A DNA stretch of 32,076 bases from Bacillota bacterium (GTDB taxonomy: Bacteria; Vulcanimicrobiota; JAJTBE01): assembly GCA_021287065.1 (NCBI GenBank), contig JAJTBE010000149.1, forward strand, positions 1 through 32,076, given 5' to 3'. Position 1 is the first letter of the stretch. Every line of letters starts with the position of its first letter. Positions 1 to 8,351 of this stretch are shown here, one piece after another. Made by a program: the position numbers and the translations under genes. Under the pieces are notes generated by a model. The model was not told where the DNA came from, did no database searches, and saw only the letters and a list, made by a program, of their open reading frames with translations.

Positions 1-272
1 TCCAATTTCCAGCCCAATACTCTTGTTTTTCAAGGAGGGAGGTTCGGAGGGCAACCTCGCTTTTTTAAAAAAGCGTGGTTCCCTCTGACGGTCCCCAAAT
101 CCCCGTCGGTCCTAACCCCTCCGGTCGGTCCCCAATTCCAGAAGTTTTGGGATGGCGGGTGCCCGCCTGCAGGGTGGGCGCGAGGAAACTTTTTCCAAAA
201 AAGTTTCCTCCGGGAGCTGGGCGTGCGGTTATAATTCTTGTGAGTGATCAGATAAATCCATGCCTTAATTCA
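1..272 (-). repeat. Repeat family R1, inverted partial copy
   Basis: This stretch is the reverse complement of the R1 units at 10544-11365 and is cut by the window edge. It keeps two hairpins of the family. One is near 69-86, where cgcttttttaaaaaagcg is a perfect palindrome. The other is near 184-210, where ggaaac and gtttcc arms flank T and A runs. The sequence is non-coding: a short open frame starting MVPSDGP shifts frame relative to the other copies. Confidence 0.85.
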
Positions 273-328
273 TGGGCGTCCCGCCTGTCCCCCGGGTCCT
301 CAAACACATGGCCAACCGCCAGTTAGCC
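273..328. repeat. Repeat family R2, short copy
   Basis: It contains ggcgtcccgcctgtcc followed by a CCGGGTCC stretch and ccaaccgccagttagcc. The same order of elements is seen at 10239-10291 and, on the other strand, at 22571-22635. It directly abuts the R1 copy, so R1 and R2 are neighbours here as they are at 10-11 kb. Confidence 0.75.
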
Positions 329-833
329 TCATATTTCCATTTTCAGAGTCTGCGGAAAGAATACGAGTTCGTTTGATCAGTTGTGGGACAAGCGCGATGG
401 GGTTGCCGTGAATTCCTGCGGGCTGTGAGCAGGTCTGTACAGGCTGAGACAAAACTCCAAATTTCTGTTGCAGGCATACAATATATTGGAAATGCTGCAA
501 AGTTCAAAACAATATATTGTGTCAGCTTAGTGAAAAATCTTAGTTTTGGCGCAGCCTGTGTAGTGAAGACGGACCCTTTCGGTCTGCATCTGGCTTCAGA
601 GTTTGTGTAACAAGTCATTTTTCAGAGTACAGAACAAAATTGAGTAAAATTTATGGCTTCGGTTTAGGGGCAAATTTTATTAAATGAGAAATCATTGAAA
701 TGGTTAAAAGCTTGTGGTTACAGGGTTTGTATTGCCACAGGACTGAAATCCGATATTAAAGCAGTTTATACACAATATCTCCAACCCCGACGTAACCTCC
801 CAGGGTTCGCCTTCACTTTAAACCCTTGGAACT
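329..833. other. Non-coding stretch with degenerate repeat modules
   Basis: No gene is supported here: the open frames on both strands lack ribosome sites and recognisable content. Degenerate repeat modules occur at about 709-740 (gcttgtggttacagggtttg, matching the reverse complement of 22242-22260 in part) and about 783-812 (ccccgacg, then gggttcgcc, as at 22284-22309). A 10-bp palindrome caatatattg occurs twice, at 479 and 510. Confidence 0.6.
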
Positions 834-1406
834 CTATTTCTTAAGCCCGAGAAGTCTTGCGAAATCGGGGATCAGCATTGGGGTGATTTTCTTATACTCA
901 AGAAACTCTTCCCCGAATTGCTTTATCATAGGCTTTTCCTGAAAAATATAGTTGTTGTAAAGTGAACCTGTGAGCAGTGTGGGGATAACCACAAGAAGAA
1001 ACGACGGGGACTGGAATGCAACTCCCAGCCCGATAACGCCGAGGAGTTTAAACAGAATCGACGGATGGCGGACATATTTATATGGACCTGTTTTTACCAT
1101 GCATTTTGTTTTGGCTGTAAAGGGCGGGCAGGGTCCTCCGCCGCCTTCAAGGATAAGATAGCTGTATGTCCAGAGAAGACCGTAGAATCCGCATACCAGA
1201 CAAATTCCGAAAATCACGAAATTCCAGGGTTGGGGAATGGGCAGCGTCCATCCGATCCACTTATCCAAAAACCTATGGGACAGATACGCCATAAGAGATG
1301 CAAGGGGAATCAGAACGCAGAAGTAGTTGGGTAATATCATGTAAAATTCCTTGCGGAACAGGCATTTGAACCTGTCAGCAGGTGTAAAAACGGTTTTTTC
1401 AGTCAT
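834..1406 (-). CDS. Isoprenylcysteine carboxyl methyltransferase-like membrane protein
   Basis: A 190-residue integral membrane protein of the ICMT/phospholipid methyltransferase superfamily. The diagnostic part is the C-terminal half: a TGPYKYVRHP motif, a hydrophobic helix pair, then a conserved EKPMIKQFGEEFLEYKK stretch ending in P, which in this superfamily forms the SAM and substrate site. About four to five membrane helices are visible. The likely reaction is SAM-dependent methylation of a membrane-embedded or lipid substrate; bacterial members rarely have a known substrate. The start is taken as the ATG at 1406, which overlaps the stop of the upstream SpoIID-like gene (ATGACTGA), implying translational coupling. 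A TTG at 1415 is a less likely start. Confidence 0.8.
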   Translation of the reverse strand: MTEKTVFTPADRFKCLFRKEFYMILPNYFCVLIPLASLMAYLSHRFLDKWIGWTLPIPQPWNFVIFGICLVCGFYGLLWTYSYLILEGGGGPCPPFTAKTKCMVKTGPYKYVRHPSILFKLLGVIGLGVAFQSPSFLLVVIPTLLTGSLYNNYIFQEKPMIKQFGEEFLEYKKITPMLIPDFARLLGLKK

Positions 1407-2688
1407 TACTTTCAATCTCGCATAAAATCATTCCGGGGTAATATGTGGCAAGTATCTGTTTGTATGTGTAACCGGCAGCGCCCATACCTTTTGAACCCCA
1501 CTGGCAGAGGCCCACGCCGTGGCCCCATCCTGAACCGGTGAAGTAGTAGGCGGAGGGAATACCGTTTGTCATTGCTGTTGCAGAAGGTATATTTGACATT
1601 GCAGACATATCATTGAATGAACTTCCGCCTGTATTGGAAAGATATGGAATTCTGCTTCTGTTTGAAGCTATGCTTCTGGAATATTTACCCGGTATTATTC
1701 CCTGTGGTTTTATATCAAATTTTGTGCTTTTTATCTCACGATAACCGATGGATTTTCTGAACTCGGAGCTTAAAATATAGCTTACTCCGCCTTCGTGTTT
1801 TACTTCAAGATAAATCACTCTGTTGTATTTATCCCTCGAATAAGGCTTTATCGAGAAAATCTTTCCGGTTTTTATTCCGTTTCTGGCAAGCCTGAGCCTA
1901 ATTATTTCGGCATCAAGGCTCTTTCCCCAGTTGCTGTTGGGTGCTCCTGAACAGAATGGGCATTTTACACCTGAAAGGCCTGCTGTGCTTCCCTGAAACA
2001 CATTGGCAGAATCTGCAGTTCCGCCTCCGCAGCTCGAATGATAATAAGCGCAGATGATTTTGTTATCTCTTGCAAGAACCTGCGCCCTTGTCTCATTGAC
2101 TGCTCTTGTGAAAACCGGTGATTCTCCTCTTACTCCGATATACATCTGATCCCCTGTGTCGTTTACCACATCATAAAGGCCTGATCTACCCTGCTGGAGT
2201 TTATACATAACATATGTCCTTGCAGCCACAGCCTGCGCCTTTATGCTTTCAAGGGGCCACGCAGCGCTGATCTCGCCTCCGAGAACTCCGGAAATATAAT
2301 CATCAAGGTCAACATAATTAATAGCCTGAAGCCTGCCCTGATCATTGAATCCGATAAGGTAATAACCTCTGTAACCGGTTCCGTTGAGGGTTGTTACGGA
2401 ATTCAGCTTTTCTGCAACCACATAGATAAATTTTGAGTTGGTTTCGGTTTTGTTGGCAAATATCTTTCCCTTTACAATTTTAATCGTAACATCGCCGGGA
2501 AACGAACCAATTTTTTTGAGGGTGTATGCATCTTTGATTTCAAGGTTTCCCTTTCCCTGAACCCTCATTGCATACTGATTCATCAATACGGATACTCTGA
2601 TTACCACATCCCCTGCAAAACAGGGAAGAACTGAAACCAGCATAAAAGCTGCTATTATTCCAAGTATAGATTTAATCCGGATTTTCAT
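1399..2688 (-). CDS. SpoIID/LytB domain protein, secreted
   Basis: A 429-residue exported protein with an N-terminal signal peptide (MKIRIKSILG, hydrophobic core, CFAG cleavage region). The SpoIID domain is clear: LDDYISGVLGGEI with the putative catalytic Glu139, then the KAQAVAARTYV helix, the CGGGTADS segment (Cys220) with a nearby CPFC pair, and the C-terminal GWGHGVGLCQWG motif followed by a YYPG end. In sporulating Firmicutes SpoIID is a lytic transglycosylase acting on peptidoglycan, and LytB enhances an amidase. The family is also common in non-sporulating phyla, so this gene alone does not imply sporulation. A Ser/Asn-rich insertion lies at about 340-385. AGGGG lies 7-8 bases before the ATG. 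It probably acts in cell-wall remodelling and overlaps the methyltransferase-like gene downstream. Confidence 0.9.
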   Translation of the reverse strand: MKIRIKSILGIIAAFMLVSVLPCFAGDVVIRVSVLMNQYAMRVQGKGNLEIKDAYTLKKIGSFPGDVTIKIVKGKIFANKTETNSKFIYVVAEKLNSVTTLNGTGYRGYYLIGFNDQGRLQAINYVDLDDYISGVLGGEISAAWPLESIKAQAVAARTYVMYKLQQGRSGLYDVVNDTGDQMYIGVRGESPVFTRAVNETRAQVLARDNKIICAYYHSSCGGGTADSANVFQGSTAGLSGVKCPFCSGAPNSNWGKSLDAEIIRLRLARNGIKTGKIFSIKPYSRDKYNRVIYLEVKHEGGVSYILSSEFRKSIGYREIKSTKFDIKPQGIIPGKYSRSIASNRSRIPYLSNTGGSSFNDMSAMSNIPSATAMTNGIPSAYYFTGSGWGHGVGLCQWGSKGMGAAGYTYKQILATYYPGMILCEIESND

Positions 2689-2725
2689 AGATTAGCCCCT
2701 GATAACATGTTTTCATAATTCTTTC

Positions 2726-2754
2726 ATTATAGCTGAAAAAATCCTGCAGAAAAA
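2726..2754 (-). promoter_or_regulatory. Possible promoter of the SpoIID-like gene
   Basis: Read on the minus strand there is a perfect TATAAT -10 box (2726-2731), about 38 bp before the start codon. The hexamer 17 bp upstream (TTTTTC) is a weak -35. Confidence 0.35.
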
Positions 2755-2795
2755 GTGTTGCAGCGATTCATGCTTAGTTGGATTTACCGGCTTTA

Positions 2796-3581
2796 TTACT
2801 TTTCCCTTGGCTCATCATTCGGAAGCAGGCTTTTTATATCACCATACCCGTTTGCAGGCTCATTGGGGCCTCTGTGATTATATCCCGGACAGTAAACCAC
2901 AAAGGATTGCCTGTCGGGAGAGACCGCATAATGATAGCCGGAAAGATCTATTCCATAAAGTTTGTGATAGTAATCCTGTGTTTTTTTGCTGAATGATCCT
3001 TTGTAACATGACGGAATTTCATTTATATAGTCCGGCTTCAGCTCATTCAGGCTTTCAGGACATTTTCCGTTTTTTTCCCTGAAATTGTAAACAGCCTCAG
3101 TCAGTTCATTAACATTGTGGTAGCAGATCAGAAAATGATTGCTGACCCCTATTACCCAGTCTGCCTGATAAATACACCATCCGAATGTGGATACTAAGAT
3201 TAGCATTGTCAGAGAATATAAATACATTCTGTATTTCTGCTCTTTAACAAGGGAAGTGAAAAATGTAAATGCACTAACCCCGAAGTAAAGAAGAATGAAT
3301 AATGACGGAAAAAAAACTGAATACTTAGCCTTATCAAATTCTGAAAGAGAATGAAGACTTAAAAATAAAGGAAACAGGGATATAAGAACTGAAGCGGCGA
3401 GTATATAAATAGTTTTTTTGCAGTTTATATAAGCACCGAGCCAAATTAATATTGTTACAATAAGTAAAACCAAGGGTGAAATAGCCGGGTAATTCTTTGT
3501 TACACAAGCCTGGCATGCAAAAACCGGATTCAAAGACATAACAGCGATGAAAACAAGCAGCATTCCAGCTAATTTTTTCAT
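2796..3581 (-). CDS. Membrane protein with pilin-like C-terminal segment
   Basis: A 261-residue protein of unknown function. It begins with a signal peptide (MKKLAGMLLVFIAVMSLNPVFA), then CxxC (CQAC) just after the cleavage region and about four hydrophobic helices up to residue 145. The C-terminal soluble part has the pattern YNFREKNGKCPESLNELKP, then DYINEIP, followed by a short beta-rich end. This matches the layout of type II secretion pseudopilin (GspG-like) C-termini. It also resembles the tails of the three paralogs at 17919-22036, although the rest of the protein is different. GGGGAG lies 6-7 bases before the ATG. It is separated from the SpoIID-like gene by about 105 bp that contains a possible promoter, so the two need not be co-transcribed. 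Confidence 0.7.
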   Translation of the reverse strand: MKKLAGMLLVFIAVMSLNPVFACQACVTKNYPAISPLVLLIVTILIWLGAYINCKKTIYILAASVLISLFPLFLSLHSLSEFDKAKYSVFFPSLFILLYFGVSAFTFFTSLVKEQKYRMYLYSLTMLILVSTFGWCIYQADWVIGVSNHFLICYHNVNELTEAVYNFREKNGKCPESLNELKPDYINEIPSCYKGSFSKKTQDYYHKLYGIDLSGYHYAVSPDRQSFVVYCPGYNHRGPNEPANGYGDIKSLLPNDEPREK

Positions 3582-3779
3582 AATAAACTCCCCAATACTC
3601 TTTGTTTATAAATACCAAATTTTGTTGTTACTTTAAGGATATGGTTTGATATTAATTCTCATAATAAACTCTATCTCATTATTGTAACACAATTTGTTTT
3701 AGTGTTAAAGTTTTTCCTCAGGGGATTTAATGTTTCCTTTGCAGAATGTTTGTGGTGAAAAACCGTTTTTGAACAATTT

Positions 3780-5501
3780 ATGAAAAGTATGACTATGATA
3801 AGGAAAAATGCCTTTGCAATTCTGTTTCTCATATTTCTCTCCGGAATATTGGGGGCTGTTTATGTTTTTATGGGTGGAGCGGGGGATTATAAAGTTCTTA
3901 ATGTGCGGTTTGAAAACGACCGGGGGGAAATTGTTGAAGGGGTTCTGTATAAGCCTTGCGGGGAGAAAGGCTCTCTTTCTGACGGCACAGGAGGGAAAAA
4001 GACAGATACATATCCCGTCCTGGTTTCCATCCATTATGGGCTTCAGAACAGGGAAGCACTTCAACCCTCGTCAGTTTGTATTGCGCAAAACGGAATCGCC
4101 GTTCTGGATTTAATCCTGCTTCGTACCGCTTCCAACGGGAAAAGCCGGGATTTTGCAGATTATACTGCAGATGCAGCAGGAGCTGTTAAATTTCTTTACA
4201 CTCAGCCTTTTGTTGATAAATCAGCTATCTATATTTCAGGCCATTCCATAGGGGGCAATATCGCCTCTGTAACCGGTTGTAAAAATAAAATGGTGAAAGG
4301 CGTAATCGCCATAGGTTATCCGGTATCCTTTGAGCCGGCTGCACCTCAGCATTTTATGCTAACAGCCGGAATCTTTGATGAATTGCACAACAGGACAAAA
4401 ATGCTGACTTCGTTTCAGGAAACAATTGATAAATCATGCAATGTTAACATTTCAGATAATACCGCCGATTTGAAAACCGCCGTCAGAACAGGGGAGAAAA
4501 GCAGGTTCTTTTTTCAGTCCTATCTCAGCGATCATTACACCGAGCCTACCGATCCTTCGATTGCAGATGCGGTGGTTGTTTTTATTAATTCCCTTGAAAA
4601 CAGGAGCTTATCAAACAGGGGAAAAGGGTTCGGAAATTTTTGCCTGATTGTTTTTTCAAAGGTGTTAATTTTTTTAACAGTTGTTTTAATATATACATTT
4701 GGTTTCATCCGCCTCAGGGTTTTTGAAACTGAAAATGAAAAAGGGATAATGGAGTTTATCAAATCCAGGATGAATGTGTTAATTTTTTTAACACTTTTCA
4801 TCATCATCGCATTTATCCATAAGCGATCGGAGCACCTTATACATATAACCATTCTTTCGGGAGTTTTTACCGCTGCTTTGATTTCCGGTTTTTACGGTTA
4901 CAAAATCAGGAAGAGGGGATGGGAAGGAAAAGACGGGGATTTTCTTCTGACGGCTTTCATCGGTGATTGTCTTAAAACTGTTAAATTTTTTATCATCTTC
5001 TATTTTTCATACATTGCAGGATTATTTATTCATGCCGGTGTTTCTCCTTATATGAAAGCCGGTTCTGCTGTTGGGACGCTAACCGGAATTTTCTGCATGA
5101 TTCCGGTTCAGTTCTATGTTTTTGTTACACGGCTCAATGGTCTTTTTGTCAAAACTGATAACGGATTTTCTCTGATATCTCCTGTAATTGCAGTTATTGC
5201 TGTTGCTGAACTGATTTTCCCCGGCTCCGTTTTGATTCTCATCGATCATTTCTTTTCAAAACTAATAAAATCCATGCAGAACCTCGATTTCAGGATCAGA
5301 TTTCAGGCGGGTTTGCCTGGAGTAATCCTTATGCTGGTTTTATCAGGAGTTTGTGTTCTTTTGTGGCGTCAGATTTTTGCTGAGGGGTATTCATTGGGTT
5401 CAGCGGAAATGTTGGGGTTTGTTCATTTGTTTTTCAGCTTTATAATCGCACCTGCTCTTATAAGTATATTAATTCTCCGAAAAATAAAACCGGAACCCTG
5501 A
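3780..5501 (+). CDS. Alpha/beta hydrolase fused to a polytopic membrane domain
   Basis: A 573-residue protein. One N-terminal membrane anchor (about 10-32) is followed by an alpha/beta-hydrolase domain (about 35-272) with nucleophile elbow GHSIGG (Ser156), candidate acid Asp200 in GIFDELH and candidate His252 in SDHYTEP, so the catalytic triad looks complete. The domain most resembles dienelactone hydrolase/prolyl-oligopeptidase-type enzymes. The second half (about 285-570) holds roughly seven hydrophobic segments and matches no family I recognise. No clear ribosome site precedes the ATG at 3780; ATGs at codons 4 and 6 are equally possible. It is transcribed divergently from the 2796-3581 gene. 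The substrate is unknown; a membrane-associated ester or amide is an inference. Confidence 0.75.
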   Translation: MKSMTMIRKNAFAILFLIFLSGILGAVYVFMGGAGDYKVLNVRFENDRGEIVEGVLYKPCGEKGSLSDGTGGKKTDTYPVLVSIHYGLQNREALQPSSVCIAQNGIAVLDLILLRTASNGKSRDFADYTADAAGAVKFLYTQPFVDKSAIYISGHSIGGNIASVTGCKNKMVKGVIAIGYPVSFEPAAPQHFMLTAGIFDELHNRTKMLTSFQETIDKSCNVNISDNTADLKTAVRTGEKSRFFFQSYLSDHYTEPTDPSIADAVVVFINSLENRSLSNRGKGFGNFCLIVFSKVLIFLTVVLIYTFGFIRLRVFETENEKGIMEFIKSRMNVLIFLTLFIIIAFIHKRSEHLIHITILSGVFTAALISGFYGYKIRKRGWEGKDGDFLLTAFIGDCLKTVKFFIIFYFSYIAGLFIHAGVSPYMKAGSAVGTLTGIFCMIPVQFYVFVTRLNGLFVKTDNGFSLISPVIAVIAVAELIFPGSVLILIDHFFSKLIKSMQNLDFRIRFQAGLPGVILMLVLSGVCVLLWRQIFAEGYSLGSAEMLGFVHLFFSFIIAPALISILILRKIKPEP

Positions 5502-5517
5502 TTTTACAGGATTCCGG
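5490..5517 (-). terminator. Rho-independent terminator of the reductase gene
   Basis: An imperfect hairpin with CCGGAA and CCTG arms, a 6-base loop and one mismatch. On the minus strand it is followed by TTTTATTTTT. It lies 11 bp past the stop at 5529. On the plus strand the stop codon of the converging hydrolase gene sits inside the stem. Confidence 0.75.
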
Positions 5518-5528
5518 CTGGTTAACTT

Positions 5529-6287
5529 TTATTTTCCCGGTGTTACAAATTTGTCGAAGAATATCCTCGAATCCGGTATTCCTTTTCTGTGGAGAACTTC
5601 TATACAGGCATCGATCATACCCGGGCTTCCGCACAGGTAGGCATCGGTTGTATCTCCCGATTTGACATGTCTGTCAACAACTTCTGTTATAAGGCCGGTT
5701 TCGCCATTCCAGTTATCTTCAGGGGTAGGGCAGGATAAAGCTGGAATAAAACTGAAATTGGGCATTTTCTTCTCAATTTCTTTCATTTCGTCCAACAGAT
5801 ACAGATCCCGTCCTGACACAGCACCGAAGAAACATCTGGCTTGTCTTGGGCAGCCTTTTTCATACATTTCGAGTATGATTGAAAGCACCGCCGACATACC
5901 TGAGCCTCCGGCAATAAACAGAATATCATTTTCGCAGTCTCTCAGGAAAAAACGTCCGAAAGCCCCTTTGATTCTGATGCTTTCTCCCACTTTGAGGTGG
6001 TTGAAAATATATGTTGTTGCCACACCGTTCGGGACATATCTGATAATCAGATCTATCCTGTTTTTTGAAGAAGGAGGTGATGCAATCGAATATGTCCTGA
6101 ATATGGGCTTATCCAACTGTCCGTATGGAGGTATAAAAAACTGGACAAACTGACCGGCTTTAAAATCCAGTTCTTCTCCTTCAGGAAGCTGAAGGGTTAT
6201 CCCTTTGATATCGTGAGTATAATCCCTGATATCAGTTACAATCGTATTAAGTTCTTTTATCGTCTGAACTGCTTTGGTTTCTACCAT
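5529..6287 (-). CDS. FAD/NAD(P)-binding ferredoxin reductase-type oxidoreductase
   Basis: A 252-residue FNR-family protein. It has an FAD-binding beta barrel with RTYSIAS (residues 64-70), the flavin/phosphate stretch YVPNGVATTYI, an NAD(P) domain starting with AGGSGMS (126-132), and the C-terminal YLCGSPGMID motif followed by IFFDKF. The closest known architecture is the C-terminal half of NqrF and of phenol/benzoate oxygenase reductases, but the [2Fe-2S] ferredoxin domain of those proteins is absent. It must therefore pass electrons to or from a separate partner, not visible here. Its ATG overlaps the stop of the NYN gene upstream (ATGGTAG), indicating translational coupling. The physiological acceptor is unknown. 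Confidence 0.85.
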   Translation of the reverse strand: MVETKAVQTIKELNTIVTDIRDYTHDIKGITLQLPEGEELDFKAGQFVQFFIPPYGQLDKPIFRTYSIASPPSSKNRIDLIIRYVPNGVATTYIFNHLKVGESIRIKGAFGRFFLRDCENDILFIAGGSGMSAVLSIILEMYEKGCPRQARCFFGAVSGRDLYLLDEMKEIEKKMPNFSFIPALSCPTPEDNWNGETGLITEVVDRHVKSGDTTDAYLCGSPGMIDACIEVLHRKGIPDSRIFFDKFVTPGK

Positions 6288-7096
6288 CTTCCTGTCCTGT
6301 ATTTATCCCTGCATTCGTCGCAGTAGAATACTTCGCCTTTCCATGATGTTTCCGATTCAGCTCCGCAAGCTGTGCAAGCTCTCGTCATCGGTTTGTTTTT
6401 TTCCGCATAATCTCTGAGGCAGTTAGGGCAATAGAAGGGATCGCCTTCCCAGAATGTGAATTTTTTCTCGCCGCAGGATTTGCATGTTCTCAGCTTTTTC
6501 TCCCTGACTAAACGGAGTTCCTCCAGATAATCGTCAATGTACATAACATTGTAGTCATAAAGAGTGTAGTCATTTATAAGTTTGTCGTTGCTGGGTGAAT
6601 AGTCGGCAAAGGATCTCATAGCCACGAGCATGGTTCTTTTTCCAACCATTCTGACTTTTCTAAGGAGGGGCATATAATCGAGGTCGCCTGCTACCAGAAC
6701 TGCAATATCATAGATATCGGGCATTGCTCCATACATCATCATTGAGGTGGCAAGGGCTACATCCACGCATTTTTCTTCAGGGCGGATGTCAAGATTGTGT
6801 TTGAAGTCTATGTCATGGATTTCCATAACATAATGGCACTCTCTCTCGAGGAAAGTGAAAAAATTCTGCTGGGGTGTGGGGTCGAAGCCTGGTTTATTAA
6901 TCGGCATAGCCCCAAAGAAATGTGTTCGTACAATGTCGGCAATATTTCCAGTTTCATCTTCAATATGTTTTGCAATAATTTTTGGGAGTTTTTTGTAGTC
7001 GATAACATAGTTGGGATCCTGAAAGATCTCCCTTAAATGGCTCAGATTGTGAAAAAGCCAGCTGCCATCGATAAAAACCATTACTTTCTTAGACAT
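6281..7096 (-). CDS. NYN-domain protein with two C-terminal zinc ribbons
   Basis: A 271-residue cytoplasmic protein. The N-terminal two thirds is a NYN/LabA-like PIN-fold domain: Asp10 in FIDGSW, Lys109 and Asp112 in EKCVDVALA, and Asp138/Asp140 in VAGDLDYMPLL form the acidic metal centre expected of this nuclease family. After residue 200 come two short zinc ribbons of identical spacing: Cys205/208/223/226 and Cys241/244/259/262, each CxxC-14-CxxC, probably for nucleic-acid binding. A role as ribonuclease in RNA processing or decay follows from the family; no substrate is known. AGAGGA lies 5 bases before the ATG. It overlaps the flavin reductase gene by 7 bp, an odd pairing. Confidence 0.85.
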   Translation of the reverse strand: MSKKVMVFIDGSWLFHNLSHLREIFQDPNYVIDYKKLPKIIAKHIEDETGNIADIVRTHFFGAMPINKPGFDPTPQQNFFTFLERECHYVMEIHDIDFKHNLDIRPEEKCVDVALATSMMMYGAMPDIYDIAVLVAGDLDYMPLLRKVRMVGKRTMLVAMRSFADYSPSNDKLINDYTLYDYNVMYIDDYLEELRLVREKKLRTCKSCGEKKFTFWEGDPFYCPNCLRDYAEKNKPMTRACTACGAESETSWKGEVFYCDECRDKYRTGRW

Positions 7097-7288
7097 ACGA
7101 ATCCTCTTTCGTTTTTGAAGTTATCAAAAATATAAATTTGCGCCTGTGAAGAATCTACTGGAAAGCTTACTTTGAATCAATAGTTAGTCTCTGCCAGGCT
7201 CAGAAATTTGAGTGAATTTATTTCAATGAATACTTCATAAAACCTGCAATTTTGTTGAAATTTTTTAAACAAAATTACCGTTAAACCA

Positions 7289-8209
7289 CTATATTTCATA
7301 TCCCCAGGATTTGAGCAGGTCTTTTCTGTCTCTCCAGTCATCTTTAATTTTTACCCAAAGATCCAGAAATACTTTTGTTCCCAGTAGCGGTTCCAGTTCC
7401 TGTCTTGCCAGAGTACCTATGTCCTTTAGCATGGAACCGTTTTTTCCGATAATAATTCCCTTCTGGCTCTTTCTTTCGACATAAACAATTGCTCTGATGT
7501 AGGTGATATCAGGTGTTTCGCCTTCTCTGATTTCTTCTGTGTGTACAAAAACACAGTGGGGTATTTCCTGTCTTGTTTTTTCGAGGACTTTTTCTCTAAC
7601 AATTTCGCTTATCTGAAATTCCTGAGACTGATCGCTGTCCTGTCCGGGAGGGAAGTAGGGGGGACCGGGAGGCAGAAGTGCGTTTAGCTGGTTTTCCATT
7701 TCTTCCACGCCTTCACCGGTGAGAGCGGATACATGGAAAACCTTTGCAAATTTGCCTTTTGACAGAAAGACCTGTTCTCTTGTTTTGAGTTTTTCAGGAT
7801 CAGAAATGTCAATTTTATTCATGACCAGAAATATCGGGGCATTAGGCTGTTTTTTTCCGCTAAAGAGGTGTTTAAGTGCGATTTCGTCTTCATCTCTTAT
7901 ATCGTGAGTGGAGTCTGCAATAAAGAGCACTATATCAGCATCTTTCATCTCGCCGAGATATGTTTTTTCCATAAATTTGCCCAGTTCGTGTTCCGGGTTG
8001 TGAATTCCGGGGGTGTCAACAAATACAATCTGAGCTTTGTTATAGTTTTTTACTCCGAGAACCCTGTGCCGGGTTGTCTGTGGTTTTGACGAGACTATGG
8101 CTACTTTTTTACCTACTATGTGGTTGACAAGAGATGATTTGCCTACATTGGGTTTTCCAACAACTGCAGCGAAGCCGCTTTTAAAATCCTGGCTGAAATA
8201 ATTAATCAC
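7289..8209 (-). CDS. era: GTPase Era
   Basis: A 306-residue essential-type GTPase that binds the 3' end of 16S rRNA and helps 30S maturation. G1 is GKPNVGKS (18-25), G3 DTPG (65-68), G4 NKID (131-134) and G5 SALTGEG. The KH RNA-binding domain carries GIIIGKNGSMLKDIG, followed by the typical LDLWVKIKDDWR end. Length matches the family (about 300). Translation probably starts at a GTG with GAGG seven bases upstream. The upstream neighbour nadE is separated by 142 bp with a hairpin, so co-transcription is uncertain. An AT-rich inverted repeat (TTTTGTT/AACAAAA, 7250-7274) lies beyond the stop and may weakly terminate. Confidence 0.95.
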   Translation of the reverse strand: MINYFSQDFKSGFAAVVGKPNVGKSSLVNHIVGKKVAIVSSKPQTTRHRVLGVKNYNKAQIVFVDTPGIHNPEHELGKFMEKTYLGEMKDADIVLFIADSTHDIRDEDEIALKHLFSGKKQPNAPIFLVMNKIDISDPEKLKTREQVFLSKGKFAKVFHVSALTGEGVEEMENQLNALLPPGPPYFPPGQDSDQSQEFQISEIVREKVLEKTRQEIPHCVFVHTEEIREGETPDITYIRAIVYVERKSQKGIIIGKNGSMLKDIGTLARQELEPLLGTKVFLDLWVKIKDDWRDRKDLLKSWGYEI

Positions 8210-8305
8210 TTAATAACCTCTGTTTCTTACTAATCCTGATGTAGTTCTTGAATTGTTCAGGAATATCGATAAATCCTTTATTTTTTATGTTCACTGATGT
8301 GATTT

Positions 8306-8338
8306 AATTTCCGATCCATTGATATCATTCCGGAAATT
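8306..8338. other. Inverted repeat between nadE and era
   Basis: Perfect 8-bp arms (AATTTCCG/CGGAAATT) enclose a 17-base loop, 14 bp past the nadE stop. There is no T-tract, so it may be a weak terminator, a processing site or a 3'-end stabiliser. Confidence 0.35.
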
Positions 8339-8351
8339 ACAGGTGTGATTT

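Noticed and set aside
473-489. caatatattg pair (479 and 510) as a regulatory site
   Set aside because: Short AT-rich palindromes are expected by chance, and no gene start is close.
300-618. Overlapping open frames of 66-91 codons on both strands
   Set aside because: No ribosome sites, no recognisable content, and they lie in a block with degenerate repeats.
1399-2688. SpoIID-like gene as evidence of sporulation
   Set aside because: The domain is widespread in non-sporulating bacteria as a wall-remodelling factor, and no other sporulation gene is present.
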